Source: Sulfuritalea sp. (GTDB taxonomy: Bacteria; Pseudomonadota; Gammaproteobacteria; Burkholderiales; Rhodocyclaceae). Taken from it: DNA of 64,000 nucleotides. The stretch spans positions 20,378 through 84,377 of the forward strand of contig JAMPYF010000019.1 of NCBI GenBank assembly GCA_023700805.1, read 5' to 3'. Made by a program: the position numbers and the translations under genes. The notes beneath the pieces were generated by a model. That model worked only from the letters and a program-made list of their open reading frames with translations, ran no database searches and was not told the origin of the DNA. Below are positions 8,245 to 17,000 of the stretch, one piece after another. Each line of letters opens with the position of its first letter. Position 1 is the first letter of the stretch.

Positions 8245-8253
8245 TGATATAAT
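8245..8253 (+). promoter_or_regulatory. Extended -10 promoter for ribF
   Basis: TGATATAAT matches an extended -10 (TGn TATAAT) 28 bases before the ribF ATG. No good -35 is seen, as expected for an extended -10. It would drive ribF-ileS-lspA-fkpB-ispH. Confidence 0.55.
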
Positions 8254-8281
8254 CGGCCGCTTTCCCTGCCGTCTCAACCCC

Positions 8282-9238
8282 ATGCTGGTTTTTCGCGGTG
8301 TTCCCGAGCGGGCGACGACGTCTACGGTGCTGACCATCGGCAATTTCGATGGCGTGCATCGTGGCCATCGCGCGCTGCTGGCCGAATTGACTGCCAAGGC
8401 GCGCGAACTCGCGTTGCCGGCGACGGTGCTCACCTTCGAGCCGCATCCGCGCGAACTGTTCGCCCCGGATCAGGCGCCGGCGCGCCTGGCCAGCCTGCGC
8501 GACAAGATCGAACTGCTGGCCGAGGCCGGTGTGGACCGCGTCCATGTCTGCCGCTTCACCCGCAAGCTGGCCGCCTTGACCGCCGAGCAGTTCATCGAAC
8601 GCATCCTGGTGCGCGGGCTCTCGGTGCGGCATCTGATCATCGGCGACGATTTCCGTTTCGGCAAGGGCCGCAGCGGCGATTTCGCCCTGCTGCAGCGGGC
8701 CGGCCAGGAGCACCGCTTCGTCGTCGAGGCGATGCACACGGTGGATTTCGGCGGCGTCCGCGTCTCCAGTTCGGCGGTGCGCGCGGCGCTGGCCAGCGGC
8801 GACATCGAGCAGGCCGAAGCGCTGCTGGGGCGCGCCTTCGTCATCGCCGGCCGGGTCATGGACGGCAAGAAGCTCGGCCGCACCATCGGTTTTCCCACCG
8901 CCAACATCCAGGTGCGGCGCAAGCGCCTGCCGCTATCCGGCGTGTTCGCCGTCTCGGTCTCGGGCATTGCACCGCAGCCCTTGCCCGGCGCCGCCAACAT
9001 CGGCGTGCGGCCGACCGTGGATGCCGGCCTGCAACCGGTGCTGGAAGTCCATTTGCTGGATTTCGACCGAGACATCTACGGCCTGCACGTCGATGTGAAC
9101 TTCCTGCACAAGCTGCGCGACGAGGCGAAGTTCGATTCCCTGGACGCACTCAAGGCGCAGATCGCCCAGGACGTCGCAGCGGTGCGCGCCTATTTCGAAA
9201 CACGTAAACGTTCAACAGATGGCACCCCTCATGGCTGA
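8282..9238 (+). CDS. ribF: Bifunctional riboflavin kinase / FAD synthetase
   Basis: 318-residue enzyme making FMN and FAD. The N-terminal adenylyltransferase domain has [16 protein letters not shown] and the [15 protein letters not shown] segment; the C-terminal kinase domain has [14 protein letters not shown] and GVFAVSV. ATG 8282 is preferred to an upstream in-frame ATG at 8231 because the family starts near MLVFRG. First gene of the unit that continues into ileS, an order conserved in proteobacteria; it overlaps ileS by 8 bases. Confidence 0.95.
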   Translation: MLVFRGVPERATTSTVLTIGNFDGVHRGHRALLAELTAKARELALPATVLTFEPHPRELFAPDQAPARLASLRDKIELLAEAGVDRVHVCRFTRKLAALTAEQFIERILVRGLSVRHLIIGDDFRFGKGRSGDFALLQRAGQEHRFVVEAMHTVDFGGVRVSSSAVRAALASGDIEQAEALLGRAFVIAGRVMDGKKLGRTIGFPTANIQVRRKRLPLSGVFAVSVSGIAPQPLPGAANIGVRPTVDAGLQPVLEVHLLDFDRDIYGLHVDVNFLHKLRDEAKFDSLDALKAQIAQDVAAVRAYFETRKRSTDGTPHG

Positions 9239-12209
9239 TTATCGCAAGACCCTCAACATGCCCGACACGCCCTTTCCGATGCGCGGCGACCTCGCCCGCC
9301 GCGAGCCGGGCTGGATCGACCAGTGGCAGCAGCAGAAGCTCTATCAGAAGATCCGCGCCGCGGCCAAGGGGCGTCCGCGCTTCGTGCTGCACGACGGCCC
9401 GCCCTATGCCAATGGCGACATCCACATCGGCCATGCGGTGAACAAGATCCTCAAGGACATCATCGTCCGCTCCAAGACCCTGGCCGGCTTCGATGCGCCC
9501 TATGTGCCGGGCTGGGACTGCCATGGCCTGCCGATCGAGCACCAGATAGAGAAAACCCATGGCAAGCACCTGCCGGCCGACCAGGCGCGGCAATTGTCGC
9601 GCAGCTTCGCCGCCGAACAGGTGGAACGGCAGAAGAAGGATTTCATCCGCCTCGGCGTGCTCGGCGACTGGGACAATCCCTACCTGACCATGGCCTTCAG
9701 CAACGAGGCCGACGAAATTCGCGCGGTCGGCGAGCTGTACCGGCGCGGCTATCTGTTCCAGGGCCTGAAGCCGGTGAATTGGTGCTTCGATTGCGGCTCG
9801 GCGCTGGCCGAGGCGGAGGTCGAATACCAGGACAAGAAATCGCCGGCGATCGACGTCGGCTTTCGTCTCGATGCCGCCGAGCGGGGTCGCGTCGCCCATG
9901 CATTCGGCATCAATGCGCTGCCCGCGGGCGATTGCTGGACGGTGATCTGGACCACCACGCCGTGGACCATTCCGTCCAACCAGGCACTCAACATGCATCC
10001 GGATTTCACCTACGAACTGGTGAAGACCGCACGGGGTTGCCTGATCCTTGCCGCCGAACTGCGCGGCGCGGCGCTGCAGCGCTTCGGCCTCGAAGGCGAG
10101 GTGCTGGGCGCCTGTCAGGGTGCGGCCCTGGCCCAGGTGGTGTTCCGCCATCCTTTGTACGATCGCGCTTCGCCCGTCTACCTGGGTGAATACGTCACGC
10201 TCGACACCGGCACCGGCATCGTCCACAGCGCGCCGGCCTATGGCCTGGAAGACTTCGACTCCTGTCGCAAGCACGGCATGCACAACGACGAAATCCTGAC
10301 CCCGGTACAGGGCGACGGCGTGTTCGCCGCGAGCCTGCCCTTCTTCGGCGGCATGTTCGTCTGGAAGGCCAATCCGGTCATCATCGACAAGCTGGCCGAA
10401 GTCGGCGCCCTGTTCGCCAGCGCTGAAATCGTGCATAGCTACATGCACTGCTGGCGGCACAAGACGCCGATCATTTATCGCGCCACGACACAATGGTTCG
10501 TTGGCATGGACAGGGCGGTTGCCCGCCCTGTCCATACCGGACAAAGTGACGGCTATCCCCCCGGTCCACGGGCTGCTTTGCACAGCAGCCCGGCTTCGGC
10601 GGCGCAAAGCAGTGCTTTGCGAAACCCCGCCTCCGCCCCCCTTCCCGAGGAAGGGGGCGATGGAGTCGGGTCGCCTGCGGCGACACAAGGTGGTCAAGCG
10701 ACCTTGCGTGGCTTGGCGCTCGCCGCCTTGGAGGCGACCAAGTTCTATCCCGACTGGGGCAAGGCGCGGCTGCACGCGATGATCGCCAACCGGCCGGACT
10801 GGTGCGTTTCGCGCCAGCGCAACTGGGGCGTGCCGATTCCATTCTTCCTGCACAAGGAAAGCGGCGAGCCGCATCCGCGCACGCTGGAACTGCTCGAAGC
10901 CGTGGCGCAGAAGATCGAGCAGGAGGGCATCGACGCCTGGTTCAAGCTCGACGCTGCCGAACTGCTCGGCGCCGACGCCGCGAACTACGACAAGATGCGC
11001 GACACGCTCGATGTCTGGTTCGATTCGGGCACCACGCACCGCACGGTGCTGCGCGGCTCGCACGCGGACGAGCTGAGCTACCCGGCCGACCTCTATCTCG
11101 AAGGCTCGGACCAGCATCGCGGCTGGTTCCATTCCAGCCTGCTGACCGGCGCCGCGATCGACGGCCGCGCGCCCTACAACGCGCTGCTGACCCATGGCTT
11201 CGTGGTCGACGGCAAGGGCATGAAGATGTCCAAGTCGAAGGGCAACGTGGTCGCGCCGCAGAAGATCTCCGACACCCTGGGCGCCGAAATCCTGCGCCTC
11301 TGGGTGGCCAGCACCGACTACTCGGGCGAACTGTCGATCGACGAGAAGACCATCCTGCCGCGCGTGGTCGAGGTCTACCGCCGGCTGCGCAACACGCTGC
11401 GTTTCCTGCTTGCCAATACGGCCGATTTCGACGCGCAGGGTGGTAAAGGCGCACAGATGCTGCCGCCGGCCGAATGGCTCGAAGTGGACCGCTATGCGCT
11501 GGCGCTCACGCGCCGGCTGCAGGAGCAGTGCACGGCGGATTACGCGCGCTACGAGTTCCACAAGATCGTGCAGGGGCTGATGAATTTCTGCTCGGAAGAT
11601 CTCGGCGCCTTCTACCTCGACATCCTCAAGGACCGGCTATACACGGCGGCCGAGAATTCGCGCGCGCGACGCTCGGCGCAAAGCGCGCTGTGGCACATCC
11701 TGCAAACGGTGACGCGGTTGATGGCGCCCATTCTCTCCTTCACCGCCGAGGAAATCTGGGCCACGCTCAAGCAGGGCGACAGCGTGATGTTGGCGACCTG
11801 GCACGAACTGCCGCCGCAGGCCGAAGAGTTGGCGCTGGCGACCCGGTGGCAGGCGATACGCGCGGTGCGCGCCGACGTGGCGAAGGTCCTCGAAGACCTG
11901 CGCGCGGCCGGCAAGATCGGCTCGTCGCTGCAGGCCGAGGTAAGCCTGCGCGCCGACGCCGCGACCTACGATCTGCTGACTTCGCTGGGCGACGACCTCA
12001 AGTTCGTCTTCATCTGTTCCAAGGTGAGCCTCGAAAAAGCCGACGCCGCGACCGGCGTCAGCATCGAGGCCGGCGCCAGCGCCCACGTCAAGTGCGCGCG
12101 CTGCTGGCACTGGCGCGAGGACGTCGGGCAGGATGCCGAGCACCCGGAACTCTGCGGGCGCTGCGCGTCCAACCTGTTCGGCGCCGGCGAGGCGCGCGAA
12201 ATTGCCTAA
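9231..12209 (+). CDS. ileS: Isoleucyl-tRNA synthetase with an in-frame insertion
   Basis: Class I synthetase, 992 residues; family members are usually about 930-960. Seen: [20 protein letters not shown] start, the HIGH motif as [18 protein letters not shown], the KMSKS signature [11 protein letters not shown] and a C-terminal zinc knuckle [10 protein letters not shown]...CGRC. Between WFVGMD and [14 protein letters not shown] is an extra stretch of roughly 55-60 residues encoded by hairpin-rich DNA (10506-10730), where relatives have a short linker. The frame stays open, so the enzyme could still be functional. No rival ileS is in the window. Confidence 0.95.
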   Translation: MADYRKTLNMPDTPFPMRGDLARREPGWIDQWQQQKLYQKIRAAAKGRPRFVLHDGPPYANGDIHIGHAVNKILKDIIVRSKTLAGFDAPYVPGWDCHGLPIEHQIEKTHGKHLPADQARQLSRSFAAEQVERQKKDFIRLGVLGDWDNPYLTMAFSNEADEIRAVGELYRRGYLFQGLKPVNWCFDCGSALAEAEVEYQDKKSPAIDVGFRLDAAERGRVAHAFGINALPAGDCWTVIWTTTPWTIPSNQALNMHPDFTYELVKTARGCLILAAELRGAALQRFGLEGEVLGACQGAALAQVVFRHPLYDRASPVYLGEYVTLDTGTGIVHSAPAYGLEDFDSCRKHGMHNDEILTPVQGDGVFAASLPFFGGMFVWKANPVIIDKLAEVGALFASAEIVHSYMHCWRHKTPIIYRATTQWFVGMDRAVARPVHTGQSDGYPPGPRAALHSSPASAAQSSALRNPASAPLPEEGGDGVGSPAATQGGQATLRGLALAALEATKFYPDWGKARLHAMIANRPDWCVSRQRNWGVPIPFFLHKESGEPHPRTLELLEAVAQKIEQEGIDAWFKLDAAELLGADAANYDKMRDTLDVWFDSGTTHRTVLRGSHADELSYPADLYLEGSDQHRGWFHSSLLTGAAIDGRAPYNALLTHGFVVDGKGMKMSKSKGNVVAPQKISDTLGAEILRLWVASTDYSGELSIDEKTILPRVVEVYRRLRNTLRFLLANTADFDAQGGKGAQMLPPAEWLEVDRYALALTRRLQEQCTADYARYEFHKIVQGLMNFCSEDLGAFYLDILKDRLYTAAENSRARRSAQSALWHILQTVTRLMAPILSFTAEEIWATLKQGDSVMLATWHELPPQAEELALATRWQAIRAVRADVAKVLEDLRAAGKIGSSLQAEVSLRADAATYDLLTSLGDDLKFVFICSKVSLEKADAATGVSIEAGASAHVKCARCWHWREDVGQDAEHPELCGRCASNLFGAGEAREIA
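10506..10730. repeat. Composite hairpin insertion element within ileS
   Basis: In order: a perfect 13-bp inverted repeat ATGGACAGGGCGG / CCGCCCTGTCCAT with loop TTGC (10506-10535); CTGCTTTGC / GCAAAGCAG arms around 10572-10613; CCCCCTTCC / GGAAGGGGG with loop CGA (10637-10657); GTCGCC TGC GGCGAC near 10670; and AAGGT...ACCTT near 10687-10706. The sequence resembles intergenic repeat elements, but here it is translated in frame. Exact ends are uncertain. Confidence 0.75.
11826..11847 (+). repeat. Possible 22-bp dispersed repeat copy, inside ileS
   Basis: GAGTTGGCGCTGGCG then AC then CCGGT: one mismatch in the ACGG end. It is read in a different frame from other sense copies (E-L-A-L-A-T-R), where such residues are natural for IleRS, so chance is possible. 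Confidence 0.5.
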
Positions 12210-12687
12210 GCTCGCCTCCTGGCTGGCGCTGGCGGCCCTGGTGCTGCTGCTCGACCAGGCGACCAAGGCCTGGGTGCTGGCGAGCTTTCGCCTGATGGAG
12301 AGCCAGGTCGTGACCTCCTTCTTCAACCTCGTGCTGGTCTACAACTCGGGAGCGGCCTTCAGCTTCCTGGCCGGGGCCGGCGGCTGGCAGAAGTGGTTCT
12401 TCGTCGTCCTCGCGCTGGCGATTTCGCTCTGGCTGGTCAGCCTGCTGCGCAGTCACGCCCAGGAGCGCCTGCTGCCGACCGCGCTGGCGCTGATCCTCGG
12501 CGGCGCCATCGGCAACGTGATCGATCGGCTGCGCTTCGACGCCGTGGTCGACTTTCTCGATTTTCACCTGGCGGGCTATCATTGGCCGGCCTTCAACGTG
12601 GCCGATTCGGCCATCACCGTCGGCGTGGCGCTGATGCTCTGGCATCAGTTCCGCTATGGCAAGGAAACTGAAAAGAGCCCCGAATGA
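12202..12687 (+). CDS. lspA: Lipoprotein signal peptidase
   Basis: 161-residue inner-membrane aspartyl protease that cleaves prolipoprotein signal peptides. Four hydrophobic segments, the LDQATKAWV motif, [20 protein letters not shown] and FNVADSAIT with the catalytic Asp pair are all present. There is no ATG near the right N-terminus; a TTG at 12202 with AGG 9 bases upstream overlaps the ileS stop by 8 bases and is the best start. It overlaps fkpB by ATGA. Confidence 0.92.
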   Translation: MPKLASWLALAALVLLLDQATKAWVLASFRLMESQVVTSFFNLVLVYNSGAAFSFLAGAGGWQKWFFVVLALAISLWLVSLLRSHAQERLLPTALALILGGAIGNVIDRLRFDAVVDFLDFHLAGYHWPAFNVADSAITVGVALMLWHQFRYGKETEKSPE

Positions 12688-13115
12688 CCGAAACCGTACG
12701 CGCCGGCAACCTGATCACGCTGCATTACCGCGTCGCCACCGGCGACGACACCGAACTGGTCAGCACCTTCGATTCGACGCCGGCGACGCTGCAGCTGGGC
12801 AGCGGCGAACTCGCGCCGCCGCTGGAGCACTGCCTGATCGGCATCCCGGTCGGCGAGCGCCACGTCTTCCTGCTCGAACCCGATCAGGCCTTCGGTCCGC
12901 ACAACCCGCAGCTCACGCAGCGCATGGCGCGCTCCGCCCTGCCGCCCAACGCCAGCCCCGAGCTGCACGGCCTGATCGAGTTCGCCGCGCCCAATGGCGA
13001 CAAATTCACCGGCATCGTGCGCGAGCTCGACGACGCGGCGGTGCTGGTGGATTTCAACCACCCGCTGGCCGGCAAGCCGGTGCGCTTCGAAGTCGAGATC
13101 ATAGGCATCCTATGA
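12684..13115 (+). CDS. fkpB: FKBP-type peptidyl-prolyl isomerase, SlpA class
   Basis: 143-residue cytoplasmic prolyl isomerase/chaperone. The FKBP core is interrupted by an IF (insert-in-flap) domain as in SlpA/Fkp[32 protein letters not shown], then [17 protein letters not shown]. It sits between lspA and ispH, the standard order, with 4-base overlaps at both ends, so translation is coupled. Confidence 0.92.
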   Translation: MTETVRAGNLITLHYRVATGDDTELVSTFDSTPATLQLGSGELAPPLEHCLIGIPVGERHVFLLEPDQAFGPHNPQLTQRMARSALPPNASPELHGLIEFAAPNGDKFTGIVRELDDAAVLVDFNHPLAGKPVRFEVEIIGIL

Positions 13116-14047
13116 TGAACATCCTGCTCGCCAATCCCCGCGGTTTCTGCGCCGGCGTCGAACGCGCGATCGCCATCGTCGAACGCGCGCTGGAAAAATT
13201 CGGCGCGCCTATCTATGTGCGCCACGAGGTGGTGCACAACCGCTACGTGGTGGACGGCCTCAAGGCCAAGGGCGCCATATTCGTCGAGGAACTGGACGAG
13301 GTGCCCGACGGCGCGACGGTGGTCTTCAGCGCCCACGGCGTGCCGCAGGCGGTGCGCCGCGAGGCGGAGGCGCGCGGCCTCAAGGTCTTCGACGCCACCT
13401 GCCCGCTGGTGACCAAGGTGCATCTCGAAGTATCGCGCCTGCACAAGCAGGGCTACGAGATCGTCATGATCGGGCACAAGGGCCACCCCGAAGTCGAAGG
13501 CACCATGGGCCAGGCCACCGGCCAGATGTATCTGGTGGAAAGCGCCGACGACGTCGCGCAATTGAAAGTTGGCGCTGGCGGTACGGCGCCGCTGGCTTAT
13601 GTGACGCAGACCACCCTCTCGGTGGACGATGCACGGGTCATCGTGCACGCACTGATGGAGCGTTTTCCGAACATCGTCGGCCCGCGCAAGGACGACATCT
13701 GCTACGCGACGCAGAATCGCCAGGACGCGGTCAAGGCGATGGCCGGCAAGGTCGACGTGGTGATCGTGGTCGGCTCGAAGAACAGCTCCAACTCCAACCG
13801 CCTGCGCGAAGTCGCCGCGATCGGCGGCATCCCGGCCTATCTGGTGGATGGGGCGGAACAGATCGAGGCCCGGTGGCTCGCCGGCGACGTTCGCGTCGGC
13901 GTCACGGCCGGCGCATCGGCGCCCGAGGTGCTGGTCAACGGCGTGGTGCAGCGCCTGCAGGCACTGGGCGCCGGCAGCATCGAGACCCTGGTCGGCGTGG
14001 AAGAAAACGTGAACTTCCCCCTGCCGAAGGAACTCCTCGCCGAATAG
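13112..14047 (+). CDS. ispH: 4-hydroxy-3-methylbut-2-enyl diphosphate reductase
   Basis: 311-residue [4Fe-4S] enzyme for the last step of the MEP isoprenoid pathway. The three cluster Cys are in [25 protein letters not shown] and [11 protein letters not shown]; the HEVVHN and FSAHGVP motifs are also seen. Two adjacent ATGs (13112, 13115) are possible; the first overlaps fkpB by 4 bases. The dispersed repeat is read as KVGAGGTAP in the variable loop just before AYVTQTTLS. Confidence 0.96.
   Translation: MMNILLANPRGFCAGVERAIAIVERALEKFGAPIYVRHEVVHNRYVVDGLKAKGAIFVEELDEVPDGATVVFSAHGVPQAVRREAEARGLKVFDATCPLVTKVHLEVSRLHKQGYEIVMIGHKGHPEVEGTMGQATGQMYLVESADDVAQLKVGAGGTAPLAYVTQTTLSVDDARVIVHALMERFPNIVGPRKDDICYATQNRQDAVKAMAGKVDVVIVVGSKNSSNSNRLREVAAIGGIPAYLVDGAEQIEARWLAGDVRVGVTAGASAPEVLVNGVVQRLQALGAGSIETLVGVEENVNFPLPKELLAE
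13566..13587 (+). repeat. 22-bp dispersed repeat copy, inside ispH
   Basis: AAGTTGGCGCTGGCG then GT then ACGGC. It is in frame as VGAGGTA in a surface loop, apparently about two residues longer than in E. coli IspH from memory. Confidence 0.9.
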
Positions 14048-14054
14048 CCGGCGA

Positions 14055-14078
14055 CGCCGCCCCCCCGCGGGCGCGGCG
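14055..14078. terminator. Possible bidirectional terminator between ispH and the msh operon
   Basis: CGCCGC and GCGGCG arms enclose a C/G-rich palindromic centre (CCCGCGGG) in the 36-base convergent gap. There is no T tract, so this is only a weak candidate. Confidence 0.3.
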
Positions 14079-14083
14079 GTGAT

Positions 14084-17000
14084 TCAGTAGCGTTCGCGCA
14101 GGTAGATGTAGGGGGCTTTGGGCGAGCCGAAGCGGAGCCGGGCGGTGGGGCTCTCGTTCCAGGTACCGGCGCTGGTCCAGCTACCCTTGAGCCAGGGCAT
14201 TGCGGCGAGATCCAGCGTCAGGTCTACGCTGCCGACGGCCGAGGTGCAGCCCGGGTTAACACAGGGTTTGCTCAGGATGATCGTGCCGCTGCCGGAATTC
14301 GTGGTGACCGGGTTGGAGGCGGCCGTCCAGTTCCCGGTGGTGCCGGCACCGGTGTTGGGATCGGTCCCGGTGATGCGGAAATTGGTGGCGGCGAGTGGAT
14401 TGGTGACCGCGGCCGGCGCCTGGTAATTCGCCAGGCTGCCCTCGGCCGCGGTGAAGCTGGTGCAGCTGTCGTCGGTATTGGTGCGCCACTGGGTGCATGC
14501 GGTGCCGACCACGCTGGCGCAGTACATGGTGCGCGCCGTGACCCGCAGCGGCAGCAGTTCCGAGCCATAGGCATTGTCTACGCGCAGTATGCCGAAGCGC
14601 TGCAGCGAGGTGCTGAGCGAAGCGGCGCTCGCCATCGTTACGCCGTCCGAGTCGACCGGCAGGGTGGTTACCGTCACCGTGGTCGGCAGCGCCGGATCGG
14701 TCGGCCGGGTGATCTGGTGCCGGGCGGTGACGGTGGTGCTGCCGGCAGCCCAGTTCGCGGCGGCCGGCGCGGTCGCACTGGCGGCCAGGGCGGCGCCGGC
14801 CGGCTGGGATGGCGCCCAGATGCTGACGGCAAAGCCGTAGCCGGGACTGGCGGCGGAGGCCGGTGCCGCACCCCAGACCAGCAGCGGAAGTTTGGCCCAA
14901 CTGCTGCTGCCGTCGCCGACGTAATTCTGGGTCGTGCCATTGCCCGCATTCTGGGCCGTCAGCGTGAACACCGTGGTGAAGCCATCCTGGCCGAAATAGC
15001 TGAAGGGCGTTGGTCCGGTGGCGCAGGCCTGGGTGATGGTCGGCGAGGTGAGGGCGAAATGGTCCGGAATGAAGCGGCCGAAGTAGGGCGAGGTGATCGT
15101 GCCGCCCGAGGTATTGGTGCCGCCGAAATAGCAGCCGTACTTGCCGTTGCCGTCCAGTACGTTCGGATCGGCCGGATCGACGGCGGTGCCGACCTTGTTG
15201 TCGATGAAGCATTCCGGCGTGGCCTTGCTGCGATCGACATCGGCAAAACTGCCGTCGTCGTAGATGCCCCAGGGTGTGAAGCGGAAGCTGCCGACTTCGG
15301 AATAGCTGAACGTTGTGCCTCTGGAAATCCAGCTGCTGGCGAGCGTCGCCGGCGCGAAGCTGCCGCTGAGGACGCCGGTTTGCACGGCGCCGGCGTGGGC
15401 CTCGAGCCTGTTGCTATTGATCAGCGCGGTGCCGGTGTAGCCGTTGACCGAGGCGGCATCCAGACCGAAGTTGCTGCCGGCCTTGACGGTCGGCGTGCCG
15501 CTCATCCCGGTATTGCTCGCATCGGGAGAGCTCAGGCTGAAACTGGGTGGCCGTATGGCGAAGTTGTCGGAAGAGCAGGCCGTCGTCGCGCCGCTGACCA
15601 TGCGCACCCGCACGTCCGGCGCGGCATTCGCATAGTTGAAGGTGAAGGTTCGCCGTCCGGCATCTGCCCCGGTGAAGGTATAGGGCGAGGCCGGCGCGGT
15701 GGGGTTGGCCAGTGAGGTCGTGCTGCAAGTGCCGGGGGCGACCCCGGTTTGATCGACGAGGTCGACGCTGACCGCACCGGTGAAGCCGGTGTTGATCACC
15801 CCGGCGGTCAGGGCCAGCACATCGACGGTAAATGCCGTGCCGGCCAGCTTGGTGTAGATCGGCGTGCTGGGATTGTTTCCCGTTTCAACCGCGTCGAAGG
15901 CGCAGGCGTTCGCGCTGTAGGTGAGCGAGCAGTCACCGCTGGTGGCGCCGTTGTAGCAAATCGCGGTCATGCTGCTGGGCGCCGTCACGCTGCCGCCCAG
16001 GGTCACCGTGCCGGTGGTCGGCTTGCTCAGGGTCACCTGCACCTGGCCGCTGCTGAAGGTGACCGGGTCGGTCGACCAGGTGGCGCCGGCGATGCCCGTC
16101 AGGTCCACGGTTACGCTGTTGGGATAGAGCGCGGAACACGCGGCGTTGGCGCAGGCTTTGATGGTGACGGTTTCCGGCGCGCAGGTCAGGGCGCTGCCAT
16201 CGTGAATGATGCGCACGTGGTCGAGCACCGGCGTCGCGATGGGCTGCGCCGTGCACACCGTGAGGTTGTCGATTTCATGGACGTTGGTCGCAGCTCCGGT
16301 CGAGGCGGTGAAGGAAAAGAACCAGTAGGGGGGCACGGCGGCCTGGGTCACGATCGCCTTGGCGTCGTAGGTTGTGATCACGTTGGCGTAGCTGGTCCCG
16401 GTGCCGGTGAGGTCGCGATCCACGGTGACGAAGGCATTGATGCCGTTGCTGTGGTCCACCGTGACCCGGTAGCGGTGGGTGGCTACCGCCGCCGGGGCCG
16501 GACGCAGTGCGAGCAGGACGCCGCGGTTTTCGTCGGTACTGGCCTGGGTGAAGGTGATCGGGCCGATGGCCCCTGCCGTGGCTTGGGTCGCATAGTGGAT
16601 GGCGATGGTTTCGTCATTGCCCAGGCCTGAATCGAAGCAGAACGACTGCGCCCACGTCAGGCCGCCGGTCACCGAGGTGCTCAGATTGCAGCGGTTGTTG
16701 TTGATGTGGCCGGCGAACAGCATCATCGCGTCGGGGGTCACGGTAGTCATCGACCCCGAGGTCACGTTGCTGCTGTTGACGGTGTCTGCGTAATGGCTGG
16801 CGGCATAGGCCACGTCGAAGGGCGTCGTGGTATCGACGCCGCGGAACGCGGTGCAGCCGGCTACTATGCCGCCGCCACCGGTATGGGTAAACGTCGGATT
16901 GGTTTCCGCAGCGGATGCGGCCTTCTTGTAGAACAGCGACGAACGCGGATTGCCGGAACCGGTTTGTGCCAACTGATAGACCTGGGCCCAGCCGCTGGTG

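Noticed and set aside
10506..10730. Intein or group I/II intron in ileS
   Set aside because: The insert is far too short, has no splicing motifs, and the frame stays open; a repeat-type insertion explains it better.
7000..12000. Long minus-strand reading frames opposite amiC, ribF and ileS
   Set aside because: Arg/Gln/His-rich shadows of high-GC genes with no family features.
12215..12245. GGCTGGCGCTGGCGG in lspA
   Set aside because: Only the GGCGCTGGCG centre matches; it encodes the natural hydrophobic stretch LALAAL.
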